The notes under the pieces are model-generated. The model made no database searches and had not been told where the DNA came from. It saw nothing but the letters and a program-made list of their open reading frames with translations. This document shows positions 23,855-36,290 of a DNA stretch of 64,000 nucleotides, in pieces (positions within the stretch are counted from its first letter, which is position 1; each line of letters starts with the position of its first letter). The position numbers and the translations under genes were made by a program. The stretch covers positions 70,955,686 through 71,019,685 of the forward strand of contig CM070553.1 in the NCBI GenBank assembly GCA_036346405.1. Direction: 5' to 3'. This DNA comes from Phyllostachys edulis (lineage: Eukaryota; Streptophyta; Magnoliopsida; Poales; Poaceae).

Positions 23855-25093
23855 TGTCATGTTCACCTTGTGAGCCTTAGGGTGGATAATTTAGTTGGTG
23901 TTCTTTGTTAATTGCCAACATGGGGGCCGTAGGTCTTATATAGCCTTGCTTAAGCGTGGTTGAGCGTATCATGCTTCATCTCTAATAATCTTGACTAATA
24001 AGTTATGAAATGTGTGGTCGGTGCCATTGTTGAGCAACTATGGCGGGATGCCTAAAATTGTGTTGACCATGGTGTGAGACCACTTGGTTAAAATTTGTGT
24101 GCCAGACTGGGTGGTCTTTTGGCATGGGCTAATACAAATTGTTTCTTTGAGGCAAGAAGGCAGGAGTGAGTAGTGGGTCTTTGCGCACACTTGGTTGTGG
24201 AAGTCTTGCCTTAGCACCATTAAGGACTTCACTTTGTGTCTGCATTGGCTGGGCCAAATAGTGCAACCACAAGATCATTTTATGGGAATGGTGCAGGCTG
24301 AATAATTAGCAATGAGATGGCTTGGGGCTGTTGTGGTTGGCGTGTGATTCGTTGGCGCAAGAGGGCACCCCATAACCTGTGGATTTCTAGACCCTTTGGA
24401 GGATTACGAAACCTTAGCGGGCAGCCCTAGTCGGTTCAAAGCTTTGTAAAGGCCTTGCCGCACTCTCTAGGCTGCTCACCTTAGGAAGTGAGCAAGGGTG
24501 ACCGAACCCGATCCGCTAGAGAGACCGTGGATTGTGGGTAAGTTGTACACCTCTGCGAGTGAAAGATCTATTGAATAGCCAAGTCCTTGGTCATGGACAT
24601 GCTTTCGGTGAAATGGTGCAAGGGGTAGTTGTTTTGAAAATTTGGTGTCATTGGGCACTCTGGTGAGATGCCTTGGCTTTGCCTCGAAGAGACCTGGCCG
24701 GCTCTAGAGGGTTAGGGTTGGCTCGGGTAGTGGTCGAGGCTGGCTCGGACCTCTTGAGTGGGTGCTCTTGAGTGGTTGTTGGGTGAGGACACGGCGGTGG
24801 TGTGACCAGACCTCCCCCATGTACGGTTGTGGATGTGGTGGTGCTCCTCCACTTTTTCAACTTCAACCTATTATGTATTATGGTTTTACCTTCTTTGCTT
24901 TTCAATCTATTACTATTATTATTGTTCAAATCGGCTTTATAAACTAACCATACAGCTCTCCATTGGTAAGTCCTTGCATGAATATTATTGCATCTTTGCT
25001 CTCTGTGACTTGCTGAGTACATTCCAAGTACTCATGGCTTAAGCCCTGTGTCAAAGCAGATTATGAGGATGATCAAGTGCAGGGCAGTGCAGA
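23855..25093 (+). repeat. B1 3' LTR, part 2 (R/U5), truncated
   Basis: Begins with the right TGTCA duplication and continues the B LTR (TGTTCACCTTGTGAGCCTTA). It matches 26940-28170 in the B2 5' LTR. It stops after AAGTGCAGGGCAGTGCAGA, where B2 starts with TGTAACG. The last 0.6 kb of the LTR is missing. Confidence 0.88.
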
Positions 25094-25504
25094 TGTAACG
25101 TCCCGTTTTCTTTTAAGTCCTTGCCAAGTTTTCAAAATAAAAGTAACCATTTGGCTTTATTGAGAATCCAAAGCTTAACCTGAGATTTTTGAATCTGGAG
25201 AGTTCAATTGGAATTAATCAACCTTAACTAAGTCGTTGTTGGTGTTCCTTGCTGGTTGTGGCTCTCTGTGGTGTCTTTGCCGCCCTCGGGTTGTGGTGCT
25301 CCGAAGCCTTTCTGTGTGCCCCTGGTTCGCCTCTTCTCTCTCTCTTAACTTCCCTTGTTGGTTTGAATCTCTTTGAGATCCAGACCTCTCTCACATCTCC
25401 CCTCTGTTCGAAACCTCTCCCTTGCTTGGGGTTTTCCTGTCAAGGACCCGGCTGGGTTTGTGTTTCAAAACCTCTTGCCCCCCAAGCCACGCTTGGTTTT
25501 GTTT

Positions 25505-25640
25505 CTTCAGACCTCCCTTGTTGAGATCTAGCCGCTCGAGACCTCCCTTGTTGAGATCTAGCCGCTCGGACCTCCCCTTGTTGAGATCTAGCCGCTCGAG
25601 ACCTCCCTTGTTGAGATCTAGCCGCTCGGACCTCCCTTTT
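25505..25640 (+). repeat. 30-bp tandem repeats in B2 5' LTR
   Basis: About five units of GACCTCCCTTGTTGAGATCT plus AGCCGCTCGA, more uniform than those in B1. Confidence 0.9.
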
Positions 25641-26055
25641 GGAGATCTACTCGTCGGGACCTCCTGCGCCCTTTGATCTGGACCGTTGAGGTCCTCCCTT
25701 TGAGATCTTGACCGTTAGATCTCCTTTTGGAGATCTACTCGTCGGGACCTCCATCGCCCTTTGATCTGGACCATTGAGGTCCTCCCTTTGAGATCTTGAC
25801 CGTTAGATCTCCCTTTGGAGATCTACTCGTCGGGACCTCCTGCGCCCTTTGATCTGGACCGTTGAGGTCCTCCCTTTGAGATCTTGGACCGTTAGATCTC
25901 CCTTTTGGAGATCTACTCGTCGGGACCTCCTGCGCCTTTGATCTGGACCGTTGAGGTCCTCCCTTTGAGATCTTGGCCGTTAGATCTCCCTTTTGGAGAT
26001 CTACTCGTCGGGACCTCCTGCGCCCTTTGATCTGGACCGTTGAGGTCCTCCCTTG
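25641..26055 (+). repeat. 88-bp tandem repeats in B2 5' LTR
   Basis: About five units, each starting GGGACCTCCTGCGCCCTTTG and ending GGAGATCTACTCGTC. They lie upstream of the TATA box. Confidence 0.9.
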
Positions 26056-26481
26056 AAATCTTGACCCTTAGACCTCCCTTGTGCAGTCCGGAGTGTCGAG
26101 GCCTCCTCGTTGTGAGCTTTGAGGACCTCTTGTCCAGGACCTCTTCTTGAGTCCTTGGACCTCTGTCCAGACCTCCTCCTTTGAGTGTCTTGGACCTCTT
26201 GCCCAGACCTCGCGGTGGTCTTTGGCGGGGAATGACCCTTTGCGGTGGGGCCACCTCTTTGACCCGATGGTGCACCCTTTTGGTAGCCCCACTTGCCCCC
26301 TCTTCACCTTGTAATTATTGCTCTTGCCTCGAGAACTCATGCGCATTTAATAGGTGTCGGGTCACATTAAATCTGATCACATCCGAGGTACTATTCAATT
26401 CTTTTGGGCAAGCCCCGCCCTAGTTACCCCGATTGCCTACCGTCATTGAACCTTTTTCTTGGTACACTCCACCAACTCCGG

Positions 26482-26492
26482 CTATATATAGC
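26482..26492 (+). promoter_or_regulatory. TATA box of B2 5' LTR
   Basis: CTATATATAGC, about 1.39 kb into the LTR. The transcript probably starts near 26515. Confidence 0.65.
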
Positions 26493-28739
26493 ACAGGGAG
26501 GCGAGCCTTTGTAATCTTTTGCTCATTTCTTCCTTCCTGCCTCCTCTGCTCGGTTCTTCCTTGCGCAAGACCCTCCCAGGGAGCTCTTTGAGGCGGTGTT
26601 AAGCCTCTTGGTTTCCTTTTGGCTGAGTTGGTTTGAGTTCCTTTTGGTTCTTTTGTTGTTCTCTGGCTTAGTGTGGTTTTGCTTATTTGGTTCTCTTGCT
26701 TGACGTGTAGATCACGAGTTCGAGGAGATCTTGGACCCGACTCTTCTTTGCGAGAAGGCTCTCCTTTGCTTGACCAAGGCAAGCCACAGACCTCCTTTTG
26801 ATCATCTTGAACCAAGTTTTGCAAATGTATTTGGTTTAAATTATCATGCATGGCTATGTTTATAAGAAAATGGTTTGGGCTATAGTTACTTACCTACTTG
26901 TTTGTTATGCCTCCTTTGTACCTTGTCTCCATCATGTTGTCATGATTCACCTTGTGAGCCTTAGGGTGGATAATTTAGTTGGTGTTCTCTGTTATTTGCC
27001 AACATGGGGGCCGTGGGTCTTATATAGCCTCGCTTAAGCGTGGTTTGAGTGTAGCATGCTTCATCTCTAATAATCTTGACTAATAAGTTATGAAATGTGT
27101 GGTTGGTGCCATTGTTGGCGACTATGGCGGGATGCCTAAGTTTGTGTCGATCGTGGTGTGAGACCACTTGGTTAAAATTTGTGTGCGGGACTGGGTGGTC
27201 TTTTGGCATGGGCTAATACAATTGTTTTGCTAAGGCAAGAAGGCAGGAGTGAGTAGTGGGTCTTTGTGCACCTTTGGATTGTGGAAGTCTTGCCTTAGCA
27301 CAATTAAGGACTTCACTTTGTGTCTGTTGAATCGGCTGGGCCAATTAGTGCAACCACAAGATCATTTTATGGGAATGGTGCAGGCTGAATAATTAGCAAT
27401 GAGATGGCTTGGGGCTGTTTTGGTTGGCGTGTGATTCGTTGGCGCAAGAGGGCACCCCATAACCCCGTGGTTTCTAGACCCTTTGGAGGGATTACGAAAC
27501 CTTAGCGGGCAGCCCTAGTCGGTTCAAAGCTTTGTAAAGGCCTTGCAGCGCTCTCTAGATCTGCTCACCTTAGGAAGTGAGCAAGGGTGACCGGAACCCA
27601 TCCGCTAGAGAGATCGTGGATTGTGGGTAAAGTTGTACACCTCTGCGAGTAAAAGATCTATTCAATAGCCACGTCCTTGGTCATGGACATGCTCGGTGAA
27701 ATGGTGCAAGGGTAGATGTTTCAAAAGCTTGTGCCATGGACACTTCCGCGAGATGCTTTGGCTTTGCCTCGAAGAGACCTTGGCCGGCTCGGAGGGGTCA
27801 AGGTTGGCTCGGGTATTGGTCGAGGGTTGGTTCGGACCTCTGGAATGGGTGTTCAGGTGGGTTTTGGGTGAGGACACAGCCACCGGTGTGATCAGACCTC
27901 CCCAATTTTTGGTTGTGGCCGTGAGTTGGTGCTCACACCACCTTTTATTAAAACATCAAAAGTATTATGTATTATGGTTTTACCTTGCTGCCTTTCAATC
28001 TATTAATGCTATTATTGTCAAATTTGGCTTTATGCAAACTAACCATCTGACTCTCCATTGGTAAGTCCTTGCATGAATATTATTGCATCTTTGCTCTCTG
28101 TGACTTCTTGAGTACATTCCAAGTACTCATGGCTTAAGCCCCGTGTCAAAGCAGATTATGAGGATGACCAAGTGCGAGGCGGTCTGAGACCTCTTCGAGG
28201 AGGAGTTCTTCGACGACTAAGATGCCTAGGGCGTCCTCCACCCGACGACTGTGGTGCTTGTTGGATGGCCTGCGTGTTTTGGTGTTTGAGCCCTAGAGCT
28301 CCTTATCGCCATTGTAAGTCCTCGTTGGTTTTGTAAGCCCTCGATGGCGAGACCTCTTGTTAACAAGCTTGACCATAAGGTCCTATTATATAAAGTTTAA
28401 TTTATGCCTTCATCTTTGTTTGACCTCGTGGTTGTGGTATTGGCTTGTGTTCTTGTGCGAGCTAGCTCGATTGTCTGGGACTAGCTCGGATGCAGGGCGG
28501 GAGCACCAGGAGGTCCTCACGGACTTAGCTTTGGGAGGTCTGCGGGACCTCTCTTGGTGATGTGCTGGAGGTGCTACTGAAAGGTGGCGGCCACGACCTC
28601 CGGGAGGTCCTCAAGACCTCTGGGAGGTCGATGGCGAGACCAAGACCTCGGGAGGTCCATAAGACCTCTGGGAGGTCTGGCAGAACCTCCTCGGTAAAGC
28701 TCCATGCGGTGCTACCACATCCTTCCGTGGTGACTTCGC

Positions 28740-28750
28740 AAAAAAAAAAA
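28740..28750 (+). repeat. A-tract near the end of B2 5' LTR
   Basis: Eleven A residues followed by the short dyad GGTCCTCCGGACC, about 45 bp before the LTR end. The 3' LTR has ten A residues here, and the C' LTR inserted just after them. Confidence 0.8.
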
Positions 28751-28796
28751 GGTCCTCCGGACCTCTTGCGGTACATCACGGGGTGGAGTCGTCACA

Positions 28797-28810
28797 GTTG
28801 GTATCGAGCC
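28797..28810 (+). other. Primer-binding site of B2
   Basis: GTTGGTATCGAGCC sits immediately after the LTR. It matches the tRNA-iMet complement TGGTATCAGAGCC except for CAGAG reading CGAG, a likely one-base loss. Confidence 0.85.
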
Positions 28811-29301
28811 TAGGTCGGCAGTGGGGCGTGGCCATAGGCGAAAAGGTCGATTTAGTTTTTATCCAAAAGTTATTTTCCAAAGCAAGTCAACTTAAAATTT
28901 GTTTAGTAGTTCTTTCCTTGTCTTTGGTTCTATCTTGCCCTTATCACCTTAAAATCTTTCCTTGTCTGTTCTACTCTCATCTTAACTCCTCCTTAGTTCC
29001 CTTATCTTATCTCTCTTTGGAACCTTGATTTTGAATCTAACTTGACTTCCTTGCCTTTATAACTTCAATAGGGACGATCAGAGAAAGGTTAGGATTAGTG
29101 GTCCTATTCGAGTCTCGCTTAGCTTGGGTCTTGAAGACCTCTGTTTTGAAGCTTCAAGCCTCTTTTGGCCTCCTGGCCTTTTTAGGTTCTCTCTTGGGTT
29201 AACCAAGTCACCCCTAATAGCTGCCCTATCTTTATTTCTCTGTATCCTCTTACCCTTTATGCTTTCCTTCTTACCTATTAAACCTTTAGAGTTTTGTCCA
29301 G
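28811..29301 (+). other. 5' untranslated leader of B2
   Basis: Pyrimidine-rich noncoding sequence between the primer-binding site and the gag start. I see no gene; overlapping frames here are short and on both strands. Confidence 0.6.
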
Positions 29302-29526
29302 ATGGTGCAGACTCAGCAGTCCACAAGTCAGGGTGAGCCCCCAGAACAGTTGCCTCCACCCCCACCTCCTCCAGTGGCAGCAACAGACTCGGGTTTTGGG
29401 CAGTTTATGGCAGCACAAGCTCAGATGATGAGCTCTATGATGCAGAATATGAACCAGATTATGGCTCAACAAAGCCAGACCACCAATGCTTTACTTGCCA
29501 TGATGAGTCAGAATAGTCAGGCTGCA
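29302..29526 (+). pseudogene. gag: B2 gag, N-terminal piece
   Basis: Starts at ATG 29302 with MVQTQQSTSQGEPPEQLPPP. A proline run and a Gln/Met-rich stretch follow (FGQFMAAQAQMMSSMMQNMN). It is about 75 codons long before a C element interrupts it. The frame resumes at 44730 with LLAQQRTTSTPLTS. The start is chosen because it is the first ATG after the leader and the leader/gag spacing fits the family. Function: N-terminal assembly region of the particle protein. Confidence 0.82.
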
Positions 29527-32500
29527 TGTGAGACCCCGACGTTTATTAAGCTCATAATACTTAGTCATCCAATTGACCCTAGTATTATCAACCAAATAAA
29601 CCCAGTCTCGAGAGATGTATACTTCCTGAATGCAAGATACATACCTCACAACAAAAGAATGTATCAATTCCATACAACACATAGTACATAAGCAACAAAC
29701 CGAAGTTAATATTAATAAGGATAGGTTATTACAAAAGAGGGCCTTACGGCCAAATAACAACAAACTACAAAGATACACAATGAAGCAAAAAGTGCCATAA
29801 AGATGGCCCAAAATAAGAGCCAACCAATGTGCCTTTAGCCCACAAGGCAACTCGACAGGACCGCCAAGCTAGTCGCTCTCCCAACCACCGCCAACTCACA
29901 AAAGTAAAGCCCTTTGGGCTCTACCTCCTCTGCAACAAAGTTGTTAAGCAAAGCAAATGAGTACAATAAATTGTTTATTGTACTCGCAAAACCGACGTAA
30001 GATAACAGAACTATAATTTAGCTATATGCAAGCTTTATTTAAGTGGATGAGGCTTTGGACTCATTTAAGCACAAAACAAGTTTTCATTTGCAATAATATA
30101 GTAGATTGAAAGCAATTTGATAAAGCATTTTTAATTGTTGAAATAACGACGAGATAAATAACATGGTAACAACAACAAGAACAACACGGAAGTGACCAAC
30201 CCAAGTCACCACAACAATAGCATGAACTCCCGTTCATACCAACCATGTCAAGTTTTAATTAAAGGTTGTAGTCTAGTCTTGAACGACCTTACCAAGCATG
30301 TCCATAACCTAGGGCGAGGCTATTGAATAGTTTTATCCTGCAGGGTGTACCACTGCACCCACACGTCGACCGCCTTTCCTTTAAGCACACTACCTTAGGT
30401 GTGCTGCACGCTAAGTCCTCTGAGACATTTCCAATGGACAATGCTAATTCTGAGTCGCACAACCCACGGGAGAAGGAGACATCACACAACCTTCCCGAAG
30501 CTAATGCTCCCTCCCACATCACACACACATTTTATCTTTAAAACACACCAACCGAGCGACCCCAATTAACACCGCCCAAAGTACTTAGTCAAGAGGGTTC
30601 CATATGCCCCTCGTGTGGTTAATCATAAAATAAACAACTTAGTGACCCAAGTACTCGGTCCTTAGGGACCCAGGCATACCACCACATCCAAAAATCACGC
30701 CATCCATCCAATATGCCCAAGTCTAAATCAATCTTTTATTTTCAGTTTTTGATTTTACAAATTAATCAAAGCACAAGTGCTGGACATATAGGAGTAATAG
30801 TCAGTTTTGAGTGATCAAGACCATCGACTAAGTCGATGATCGCCCATTTCTATCGTTACTAAGCATGTCTAAGCAATTTAAATCGAAACTACTAAGTGAT
30901 AGGAGCTCATCCAACGAGCTCAAACCACAGCAAATAACCTAGGCTCATGGTAGTAGAGGATAAACAATTCCTACAGATTATGCAACTATAGGCGTGCTAG
31001 CGACATTTAACACAAAGCAGCATGCATACATAGAAGTAAAACGATATATTAAGCTTTAAAGTAATGGGACAATGATGGAAATGATCAAACTGCTTGCCTT
31101 GCTATTGCTGGTCAATTTGTTGCGGAGGGTCACTCTCGGGATCACCACAAATGTCGAAGCCCTAACGGAAAAGCGAGAAAGAACCGATAAAACGATTTAA
31201 ACACAACAAAGACAGCACAACAAACGAACTCCAAATTCTCTGAATTTTCTACAGAAGCAAGAGGGTGATTTTTAGGGAATTTTGCAACAAGAACCAATTG
31301 ATTTGGATTCTCAATGCAAAAGTTATGAGCAAAACAATTCTGCTCAGCCCTAAAATACCAAACTGCACTATTCACTAATTTAATTATGAGGCAACATTTT
31401 CTAGAACAGAAGTGAAGCTGAAATTTTTACTGTAAAACCAGCACCTCATGAGATGAATAACACAATTGAGTTCACCTCATTTGGAGCTATATTGCACTTT
31501 CTATAATCTTTCAAAAACAAGAACTTGAACAAAATTATAATGCACAAGTCCTCATTTTCCTAACAGCAACATGCTCAAAACTAATTTTCACAGTGAGTTC
31601 ATTAATAGAGGAAACCAACAAAGTTGGTCTCACCCAAAAATAATCTACAGAGCATTAGTTTTGTATTTTACAAGTTAAGCATTGATTTAAGTGTATATTT
31701 TAAAGTTGGTTTTAAAATCTAATGGCAAACTGTGCTCTGAGTTGAACTCAACTTACAATCATTTTTGGATTAAAGTCAAGTCCAAGACAGAGCCAACATA
31801 CTTTGAATGACCTCAAATGGATTTAAAATGAAAAAGATATGAAATTCTAAAGTTTATACCTTATTTCAGTTCATAATTAAGAATGTCTTGGAATTTCTAA
31901 AACCCATAAGGACATGGGAGGTCATGAGCCACAGATCACAGATCTAACGGCTCGAGACCTCCCAGTGAACAACGCCTGCAGCTCAGGAGGTCTAGAGGTC
32001 TGGACCTCCTAGCAACGCACATCTTGTGGTGAGGGAGGTCGGGGCCGTAGATCACGAAATCAACGGACCACAACATGGAAAGGAGGTCGGAGCGGACCAG
32101 ATCTAAGGGGAGGTCCTCAGCGGTTGGGATGTCCTCGAGGAGGTCCCAGCGGAGGTCCTCAACGTCCACTGACCTCCAGGAGGTCTCGGCGGCCAAGATT
32201 GCGCAAGGAGAGGTCTTGGGCGCTCGAGATCTCCTCGGAGGAGGTCATGGATGTCCCGAGCTCGCGATAAAAATTAAGCGCATGCGCGCACGCGCTTAGA
32301 CAAGAGATTAAATCTGCGCTGGACATCAAGGAGGTCCGCGTCTTGAGGAGGCCTTAAATCATAACACGGAGGATTAAATGCAGCTAAGACATGCCCATGA
32401 TTTCAATGATTTGAGCACATGATTAGTGCATTAACTCGGCGGATCTTTGTCCGAAAAACGGCAATAGCACCGCGATTCTTGTCCGACAAGATCTCGAGCT

Positions 32501-33104
32501 CAAAGAAGTGGTTATTGCGGCGATGCGGACCTCGCCATGACAACCAAAGACATCCCGTGTGCGCAATAGTGTTGCGCACACCATGGGCTCACTCGACGGC
32601 GGCGACGACCTTAATCGCCCGGCGAGCCGAGAGGACAGAGATGACCAAGACGGCCAAAAGACAAAATGCAAAAGGAAGCTCATGCGACATTCAGCGTGTG
32701 CTCAACAAAAAGCTCCGCGACATCATTCAGCGGGTGCGAAGAACTAAGGGACTAACGGGGAGTACACGGAGGTCCTTAAGATCTTGGGGAGGTTGAGGAT
32801 GGTGATGGCCCGAGTTGGAGAAGATGGGGTTGCTCCACGGCCAAAGCTCTGCTCCAAGCTCCTCTTTGTCCACCTCTGTAAATGCCCAAACCAAAGCGAG
32901 TTAGGTCTTGGTCCCGAGGGGTGGTACAAATGGAGCTCGAGAGAAAAGGAGGAAAACTCCAGGACCCTTGTCCACCGAGGAGCTCAAGCTCCAAAGAATG
33001 GCGCCAAGAATGGAGGTCGATGGAAGAGCAAAGCTTAGAAGGCACCAAAGCAAGCTAGAACTTGAAAGAGTGCCAAAGAAGCTACGGGAGGAACCCAATG
33101 GGGC

Positions 33105-33110
33105 TTTATA
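33105..33110 (-). promoter_or_regulatory. Candidate TATA box of C 3' LTR
   Basis: The minus strand reads TATAAAGCCC. The C' LTRs have CTATAAG at the same place. The motif is weak. Confidence 0.4.
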
Positions 33111-33359
33111 CTTGGGCACAGGAGGTCATGGACCACTGGCTAAGCTCATGGTGAGCTTGGCCCATGGCACGGTCTAGGACATTGGACAAGATGTAAAGTT
33201 GACAGGGTGACAGGCCTGTGCTGACTAGAGAGGCGGAAGGCTGACTTGCATTTAATGCGGGTCAGCAAAGAGTTGTTAAAGGTACCATGATGGCTCGGCG
33301 CGCATTAATGCATCGCCGAAAGCATGCATCGCGACCAAGGAAGGAGAAGAACAGGGAGG

Positions 33360-34170
33360 TCTTGATGACCGTTGGATAAGCCTTGGGAGAGGTCTGGCCC
33401 TCCGATGGCATTTTTGAACCGTTACGCTCAAAGGATGGGAGGAGGTCCCACCACACGATCAAGGATGGGGAGGTCATGGCCTCACGATCTCCTTAATCGT
33501 GACGCAAGCGTGGGAAAATGAGACAGAGGTCCAAAGCGTTGGATCTCCATCCAGCAGTCTTGGACCTCTGTGAGGTCTTAACCGCACATGAACATAAGAA
33601 CATGAGGGGAGGTCATGGCCTTTGGATTTAAATCCAAGGGCTACGACCTCACGTCTTGTGAGGAGGTTTGATGCGCATAAGACAAAGGAGGAGGTCGTGA
33701 CCGTAGATTTTAATCTAACGGTGCACGACAAAAGATGGGGAGGTTGTGAGTGCTTGATAGCACGGGAGGTCGTGAGCTATTGGATTTGATCCAATGGCTC
33801 GACCTTAGTTAGAATGGGAGGTTTGCTTAGTTTACGGTGAGGGAGGTTAGGGCCATGGATCTTGGATCCAAGGGCTATAACCTCACGTGGAGGTGGGAGG
33901 ACTGACCGAGTATGTTGAGGAGGAGGTCGTGGTGTTGGATTTGATCCAACGGCTCGACCTCAACAAATGGGATGACCTCGCTGCGATGGTTTAACATTTC
34001 GAGGAGGTCTTTGAGGTTTAACACGACTGGGAGGTCATGACCATGGATCAGCGATCCAACGGCAATGACCTCATGAGGTGGGGAGGTCTTTGCGGTGTTA
34101 ATCATGAGGAGGTCGTGGCGGTTGGATGTGAATCCAACAGGCTGCGACTTGATCAAATGGAGATGAGGTC
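33360..34170 (-). repeat. Serial hairpin modules in C 3' LTR U3
   Basis: About nine GGAGGTC...GACCTC dyads with inner GGAT..ATCC arms, upstream of the TATA candidate. They match those at 43690-44480. Confidence 0.8.
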
Positions 34171-34716
34171 TGCTGAGGTGCAGACATGGTTGGGCTGGAC
34201 CAGCTTTGAATATGGCTAGCCCAAGGAACAGTGTAGGCTTTTAAATTTAGTTTTTAACAGCTGAAGCTTAGCAGAATTATTTGAGATAGCAAAGGAACTC
34301 CAAATTTGATGAAATTTTAACTGGAGCTTGCTGACAATGAGATTAACCTTGCATAAAATTTCTAGAGGTTATTATGCAATGCATTTTTCTCAGGAAATTC
34401 GTTAAGGTTGTTTAAAGGATTGTTTTACCTCCAAAATTTATCAAACTAGTTTTACAACTTGTGATATTTTTCAGAGGGGTCCCACATCGGTTTTAGGACC
34501 AAGGAAAATACTTTCCAATTGTTGGGCACAAGATTTAAGATAATTGGAAAAGGAATTTGACTTTTGGTCAACAAGAGCTTTGTGTTTTGGACTACACAAC
34601 TCTTGGACAAGAATTACATGAGGTTTTAGGGGTTTTCAAGTTGTGAGAAAAAGTTTTAATTTCTACACATATAATTATACTTGAATAACCCAAATTATAC
34701 AGATTGGGATGTTACA

Positions 34717-34752
34717 AAATCTCCACCCTTACAAAATCTCGTCCCGAGATTT
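34717..34752 (-). other. Polypurine tract and inverted repeat of C
   Basis: The minus strand reads AAATCTCGGGACGAGATTT, then TGTAAGGGTGGAGATTT directly before the LTR start TGTAACATCC. Layout is the same as in A and B. Confidence 0.82.
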
Positions 34753-34755
34753 GGC

Positions 34756-35110
34756 TCACTCGATAAAGAAAGATGGATAGTCCGCACGCAGACGATCTTC
34801 TCTTTCCCAAGTAGCCTCATCCTCAGAATGGTTTGACCACTGAACTTTAAGGAACTTGATGGTCTTATTCCTTGTCCTTCGTTCGAGACTCCTCGAGTCT
34901 GTGAGCAGGGTGCTCGCGATAGGTCAAATCGGGTTGGACATCGAGAGTTTCCAGCGGAGCTTCCTCGGTTGGAACATGGAGGCACTTCTTAAGCTGGGAC
35001 ACATGGAAAACATCATGTACCCCTCAAGTGCAGTGGCAACTCCAACTTATAGGCAACAGCTCCTTCTTCTCGATAACGCGGTAGGGACCGACATATCGAG
35101 GAGCTAACTT
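34756..35110 (-). pseudogene. pol: Element C pol: integrase C-terminus and chromodomain
   Basis: The minus strand near 34760-34870 encodes the chromodomain core KFLKVQWSNHSEDEATWERE and ends in a TGA at 34756-34758. Upstream pieces in other frames give FHVSQLKKCL and the PTEEAPLE-like linker. Frame changes occur near 34890 and 35030. As in A and B this is the natural pol end, followed by the inverted repeat and polypurine tract. The chromodomain is assumed to guide integration to heterochromatin. Confidence 0.83.
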
Positions 35111-36290
35111 GCCCTTGGCGCCAAACGTTGATGGCCCTTCAAAGGAGAGACTTTGAGATAAACAAAGTCATTAGGCTCAAAACGTAACTCACGTCGACGG
35201 CGGTCCGCATAGCTCTTTTGCCGAGATTGAGCTGCATGCAAACTCCACGAATAAAATTTGGACTTGGCGCTCGGCCTCATTGATTGAGTCCGGGCCAAAG
35301 AGAGGTCTCTCACCGGTCTCTGACCAGTTCAACGGGGTTCTACACTTTCTCCCGTACAAGGCCTCAAATGGTGCCATGCCGAGACTGGCCTGAAAGCTGT
35401 TGTTATAAGAAAACTCGGCGAATGGCAAGCATTTCTCCCAATGCTTCCCATGTGAAAGGACACAAGCACGAAGCATGTCTTCCAAAACTTGGTTGACCCT
35501 CTCGGTCTGACCATCGGTTTGGGGTGAAATGCGTCTTTGAAAGCAAGACGAGTGCCCATAGCCTCTTGCAAGCTATGCCAAAAGCGAGGCGTGAAAAGGA
35601 TCCACGATCCGACACGATCGTCTTCGCACACCGTGCAAACTCACGATGCGAGGCGATGTAGAGCTCCGCCAAAAGACCTACCCGGTTCGGTCTTGGCGGG
35701 AAGGAAATGTGCCACCTTAGTCAATCGATCGATGGCGACCCAAATGGCATCATTCTTCTTGAGGATGTGGGTAGACCGGTGATGAAGTCCATTCGATCGA
35801 ATCCCACTTCCACTCGAGAATTGGCAAAGGTCAAGCGATCCAAGGGACGCCGATGCTCGGCCTTGACACGACGACACACGTCGTACTTTCGACAACGAAC
35901 CGCGATCTCCCTCTTCATTCGGGTCCACCAAAATCTCTAGCGGAGATCTTGATACATCTTTGTGGCCGGGATGAATGGATAAAGGCGAATCATGGGCTTC
36001 AGCGGAGGATTAAATTCGCAACTCCATGTCCTTTGGAACCACAAGGCGTTGCGAACCTCACGACGCCATGCTCATCCTCGAGAAGCACTTGGTCGTTCCG
36101 TTCTTGACATTTGCCTTAATGTGGCTCACTCCAACATCCATTGCTGGCGGACTTGATCCGATCCACCAAGGTTGGTTGCACAACCAAGGCAGAAGAGAAC
36201 CACGCTCAACTAAACCCAAGTTGAGGCGCTGAAACTCTTCCAAAAGAGCGGGCTGAAGCTCCTGGACAACAAGGCATGGCAATGCGCTTT
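35111..36290 (-). pseudogene. pol: Element C pol: integrase, multiply frameshifted
   Basis: Pieces in order on the minus strand: zinc finger remnant MKREIAVRCRKYDVCRRVKA, DRMDFITGLPTS, AIDRLTKVAHFLPAKTE, KTIVSDRGS with the second catalytic Asp, then VLEDMLRACVLSHGKHWEKC with the Glu. FAEFSYNNSFQASLGMAPFE, RKCRTPLNWSETGERP and a RRRELRFEPNDFVYLKVSP block follow. The DDE residues are therefore all encoded, but over at least four frames. Many breaks fall at CG sites. Insertion enzyme by family; not functional as written. Confidence 0.84.

Larger units (their letters stand above)
13839..25093 (+). mobile_element. Element B1: 3' part of an older Ty3/gypsy chromovirus
   Basis: Plus-strand pol starts abruptly inside RT, where element A was inserted, and runs to the chromodomain, polypurine tract and a 3' LTR. 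The 5' LTR, gag and protease should lie left of the window beyond A. The LTR is split by a family C solo LTR (18715-23854) and breaks off at 25093 where B2 starts. The terminal 0.6 kb of this LTR, known from B2, is not found after B2 in this window. Confidence 0.88.
25094..28796 (+). repeat. B2 5' LTR, 3.70 kb
   Basis: Starts TGTAACGTCC and ends GTCGTCACA next to the primer-binding site. Compared with the 3' LTR it lacks two U3 segments: the part equivalent to 49288-49490 before the 30-bp array, and 49590-50060 between the two arrays. R/U5 agrees closely with the 3' LTR. Region 26500-28700 has no supported gene. Confidence 0.92.
29527..34716 (-). repeat. 3' LTR of element C, 5.19 kb
   Basis: Starts TGTGAGACCC and ends GATGTTACA beside the polypurine tract. 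It aligns over almost its full length with 39869-44729. R/U5 lies at 29527-33100 and U3 at 33110-34716. The AT-rich block 31140-31880 and the GGAGGTC-rich block 31915-32360 are shared by all C LTRs. No gene is supported. Confidence 0.93.

Noticed and set aside
25505..26055. CRISPR-like array
   Set aside because: Units are contiguous tandem repeats without unique spacers, inside a plant LTR, with no cas genes.
26420..26851. 143-codon minus-strand frame in B2 5' LTR
   Set aside because: It spans the TATA box and transcription start region of the LTR and has no family resemblance.
28797..28810. tRNA gene fragment
   Set aside because: It is a primer-binding site complementary to a tRNA 3' end, directly beside an LTR, with no cloverleaf around it.
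29302..29691. 129-codon gag frame continuing past 29527
   Set aside because: Codons after 29526 belong to the inserted C LTR; the true gag continues at 44730.
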